From assembly GCA_030267565.1 (NCBI GenBank), contig BRXU01000005.1, positions 248,001 to 312,000 of the forward strand: a DNA stretch of 64,000 nt. Reading direction: 5' to 3'. Below the pieces are notes generated by a model that was given only the letters and a program-made list of their open reading frames with translations, had not been told where the DNA came from and searched no databases. Positions within the stretch are counted from its first letter, which is position 1. The number at the start of each line of letters is the position of its first letter. Source of the stretch: Pleodorina starrii (taxonomy: Eukaryota; Chlorophyta; Chlorophyceae; Chlamydomonadales; Volvocaceae). A program made the translations under genes and the position numbers. Below are positions 61,501-64,000 of the stretch, one piece after another.

Positions 61501-64000
61501 GCCGTCACGTCGGGCCCCAACTCCCCGGCGGACGCCGCCGCCCTGTCCGCCGCATGTCCGTGCACCGGAGGACCTCCGGCCCGCCCACAACCTCCCAGCC
61601 CCCCGCCCAACCCGTCTCTCATCCGTCCTCCGGCCCACCTTCGTCCGCATTCCGCATTCCGCAGTGCGACTCGGAAAGGAAAGGAAACACCATTTGCCTC
61701 GCGCCCTGCCCCGCCGCCACCCCGCCCCACACCCGACCTTCCCTGTGCAGTGTATGAGGGCGCCCAGTTCAGCGACCCCTACCCCGGGGTGCACAGTCTG
61801 TGGGAGGAGGAGGTGCCCTGGGGCCGCCTGGCTGTCACCTCGCTCACGGTGGGTGGCTGGCTACCGGGGTGGCTGGGTGGGTGGCTGGGTGGGTGGGTGG
61901 GTGGGGGGCTGGACACGAAACACACACCGGTTCGGCGCTCGACTCCGTTGCCTCCCCCCTCCGCCTCGCCATTCCCCGCCGGCCCTCCTGTCCGCCCCTG
62001 CCCCCGCACCCGTCCATCCCCCACACTGGAATGTTGCTCATGTCGCTCACACCTGGGTGGCTGGGAGGGTGGGTGGGAGGGATGTGTTCGTGACGGACGC
62101 CAAGCGAGGAGGTGACTCCCGACCAGGCGAGCCGGGCACTAGCGGGGTGAGGTGGTATGTATGCCAAGCACGCAATGTGCTCCGGAGCTCCGAAGTGGCA
62201 CCGGACCGACCGACCCGAGGGGCCGCATCATCGCCGCTGGACCGGACCAGGTTGTTGGACCGGACCAGTTTTTTGAGCCCAAGTTGAGCCCAATATGAAA
62301 AGGTCTGCCCGCCCCACCCGCTGCCCGCCCCCTTTCTCCCTCCTCTGCCTCCCCAGGCTTACGAGTTGTACCTTAACGGCCGGGACTACATCGTTCGGGA
62401 GGGCGAGGCGGTGATTGTGGACCCCTCTACGGGGCGACTGAGGGCCCAGACGCGGTGGCAGGGGGGCATCCACCAGGTGGGGCTGGGGGGGCTGGGGGGC
62501 TGGACACGAAACACGCACCGGTTTGGCGCTTGACTCCGTTCCCTCCCCTCCGTCTCGCCATTCCCCGTCGGCTCTCCTGTCTGTCCCTCCCCCGCCCATC
62601 CCCCACACTTGAATGTTGCTCATGTCGCTCATGTCGCTCACATCTCTCGCTCTCATGCCCCCCCACCCCCACCCCGCCGAGTCCAGGCGGTTGAGGCCAA
62701 GGAGGGGCTGAAGGTTCAGGCGGAGAACCTGGTGACAGCCACCATCACCTTCCAGCTCTTCTTCCGGCAGTACGAGTGGCTGGCGGGCATGACGGTGGGT
62801 GCGTCGACAGCGGCCGCGCGCACTGGACGTTTGGACACCCTAGTTCGCGTCTCGTCACTGTGCCAGCCTGCCACCCACCTACCCACCCCCACGCTCATCC
62901 CGCTCGCTAACGCCGTCTCCGTCCCCTGACCTTGAAGGTATCTCTTTCCTCATCCCCCACCAGACGGGCCTCACCCTCACACGCAACACCTCCCCTCTCC
63001 ACCTGCTGCTAATTGCTGACAGCTGCTTGGGATCGTCTTCTCTACCCCCCGCTCCGCCTCCCGCCCCGCCCCCATTCATCTTTGCAGGGCACCGCCCAGC
63101 CGGCTGCCGCTGAGCTGTTTGAGCTGTACGGCATCAAGGTCGTACCCGTACCCACCAACCGGCCCTCCCGCCGCAAGGACCACCCCCCGCGTCTGTTTTA
63201 CGACAAGGCCCTCAAAATGCACTCCCTGGCGGAGGAGGTGATGCAGGCGGCGGAGCAGCAGAGGTGGGGGGGACACCCACTCGCTCGCTCTCTCTGGCGC
63301 TCACTCTCACTCTCGCGCCCCGCACACACACACCAGCGCCCGACTTGTCAAGCGGCTCATTGAGCCGTCAAACGAAGACGCAAATGCGTCCTCCCACTTT
63401 GCATACCGTCGCCCCGATGGCCCCCCGCCGTCGTCTCCGATGGCCCCCCCCCCTCCCTCCCCCCGCCGACCCGCGCCGTCCCGTGCAACAGGCCGGTGCT
63501 GATCGGTACCACTAGCGTCCAGGAGAGCGAGCTCGTTCTCAACTACCTCTCCCAAACCGTCTACCCGGCGATTACCGCGGCGGCGGCGCGGCGCTCCGCC
63601 GCAGCGGCGGCGGCCGCCGCCCGCGCCGGCGCGGTCGGGCCCTCCGTCTCGGCTGCTGCTGGCGGCGGCCCCAAGCCGCGCATCACGTTGCTCAACGCTA
63701 AGCCGGAGTTGGTGCGGTTGGAGGCGCAGGTCATCGCGCAGGTGAGGGGGTTGGCAGTTGACGGTTGGCAGTTGTCCGATTGCAAGTTATCCGCCGTAAT
63801 CCTCAACCTCACCGCTCCGCCCCACCTCTCCGCCCCGCCCCCCCAGGCCGGCCTCCCCGGCGCAGTGACCATCTCAACCAACATGGCGGGTCGGGGCACG
63901 GACATCATTCTGGGGGGCAACCCCGAGGGACTGACAAAGCTGGCACTAACACGACTGGTGTACCGGAGACTGCTGAAAGGTGGGGCAGGGGCGGGGGGGT
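55588..64000 (+). CDS. SECA2: Plastid preprotein translocase ATPase SecA2, 14 exons seen, 3' end outside window
   Basis: Exons: 55588-56189, 57173-57255, 57601-57722, 59173-59333, 59662-59830, 60064-60198, 60539-60657, 61003-61079, 61751-61848, 62357-62476, 62687-62794, 63088-63263, 63492-63741, 63847-63979, continuing past the edge; 784 codons so far. The first 175 residues are Ala, Pro and His-rich with a plausible transit peptide. The SecA core follows: [19 protein letters not shown], Walker [11 protein letters not shown] (about 283-292), [13 protein letters not shown], the DEVD box in [20 protein letters not shown] (392-395), [26 protein letters not shown] and [17 protein letters not shown]. 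The form [17 protein letters not shown] is typical of plant SECA2 rather than SECA1. SecA2 drives protein integration at the inner envelope. An Ala-rich insertion (about residues 670-710) interrupts NBD2, and one 1.45-kb intron carries a LINE fragment. Confidence 0.88.
57890..59065 (+). mobile_element. 5'-truncated LINE (L1-type) fragment in a SECA2 intron
   Basis: The intron between exons 57722 and 59173 holds an open frame to TGA at 58253-58255 whose codon use looks coding: [40 protein letters not shown] and [12 protein letters not shown]. This resembles the C-terminal end of ORF2 of L1-type retrotransposons common in volvocine genomes (recognised by eye). It lacks the reverse transcriptase, so it is 5'-truncated. 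About 0.8 kb of non-coding sequence follows, as a 3' UTR would, ending near CTGTAACGAC. An ACACACAC string flanks both sides and may be the target-site duplication or chance. The intron still splices in phase in the model. Confidence 0.5.
60713..60828. repeat. Extremely AT-rich low-complexity tract in a SECA2 intron
   Basis: About 115 bases of nearly pure T and A (TTATTATTTATATATTAATA and similar) lie in the intron 60658-61002, inside otherwise GC-rich DNA. It has no coding content. Confidence 0.85.

Noticed and set aside
1..64000. tRNA or rRNA genes, riboswitches and bacterial-style operons
   Set aside because: None was recognised; gene structure and signals are those of a nuclear algal genome. 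A dedicated covariance-model scan could not be run.

Overview
The window is nuclear DNA of a green alga of the Chlamydomonas/Volvox group (order Chlamydomonadales). The evidence is high GC content, genes cut into many short exons by GT-AG introns (donors mostly GTGAGT, GTGCGC or GTGGGT), TGTAA poly(A) signals, short runs of the green-algal telomere repeat TTTTAGGG in introns, and algal gene families (an EGF-exostosin, a SAGA-type pyrenoid protein, a plastid SecA2). All exon models were built by hand by joining conserved reading frames at splice sites whose phases match. Spans given for genes therefore include introns; exon coordinates are in the evidence text.

Layout. 176-457 (+): last exon of a CAP/PR-1 secreted protein. 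2503-6226 (-): a seven-exon multi-pass membrane protein, divergent from 6677-7648 (+), the LYR-family complex I subunit NDUFB9/B22. 9666-15465 (+): a 15-exon protein joining a multi-pass membrane region to ribonuclease-inhibitor-type leucine-rich repeats. 16748-18365 (+): a small six-exon membrane protein. 18692-19162: a MITE-like element. 19532-24719 (+): a secreted GT90 (CAP10/POGLUT-type) glycosyltransferase. 25816-36509 (+): an EGF-like plus exostosin (GT47) glycosyltransferase. 37583-38549: a 12-bp minisatellite with higher-order structure. 40341-53797 (-): a 29-exon, about 1557-residue protein with a CBM20 starch-binding domain, a long coiled coil and a C-terminal Rubisco-binding motif. 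55588 to the right edge (+): plastid SECA2, truncated by the window, with a LINE fragment in one intron.

How the genes fit together. The two neighbouring secretory-pathway glycosyltransferases (GT90 and GT47) point to wall or extracellular-matrix glycosylation. The right-hand third is plastid-related. The CBM20 coiled-coil protein has the architecture of Chlamydomonas SAGA1/SAGA2, which link the Rubisco matrix to pyrenoid starch and tubules. It lies head to head with the SecA2 translocase gene across a 1.8-kb intergenic region. The pyrenoid tether is the most notable system in the window: its starch-binding end, its coiled coil built from duplicated exons and its DWRQRL and DWRSS C-terminal motifs can all be read directly.
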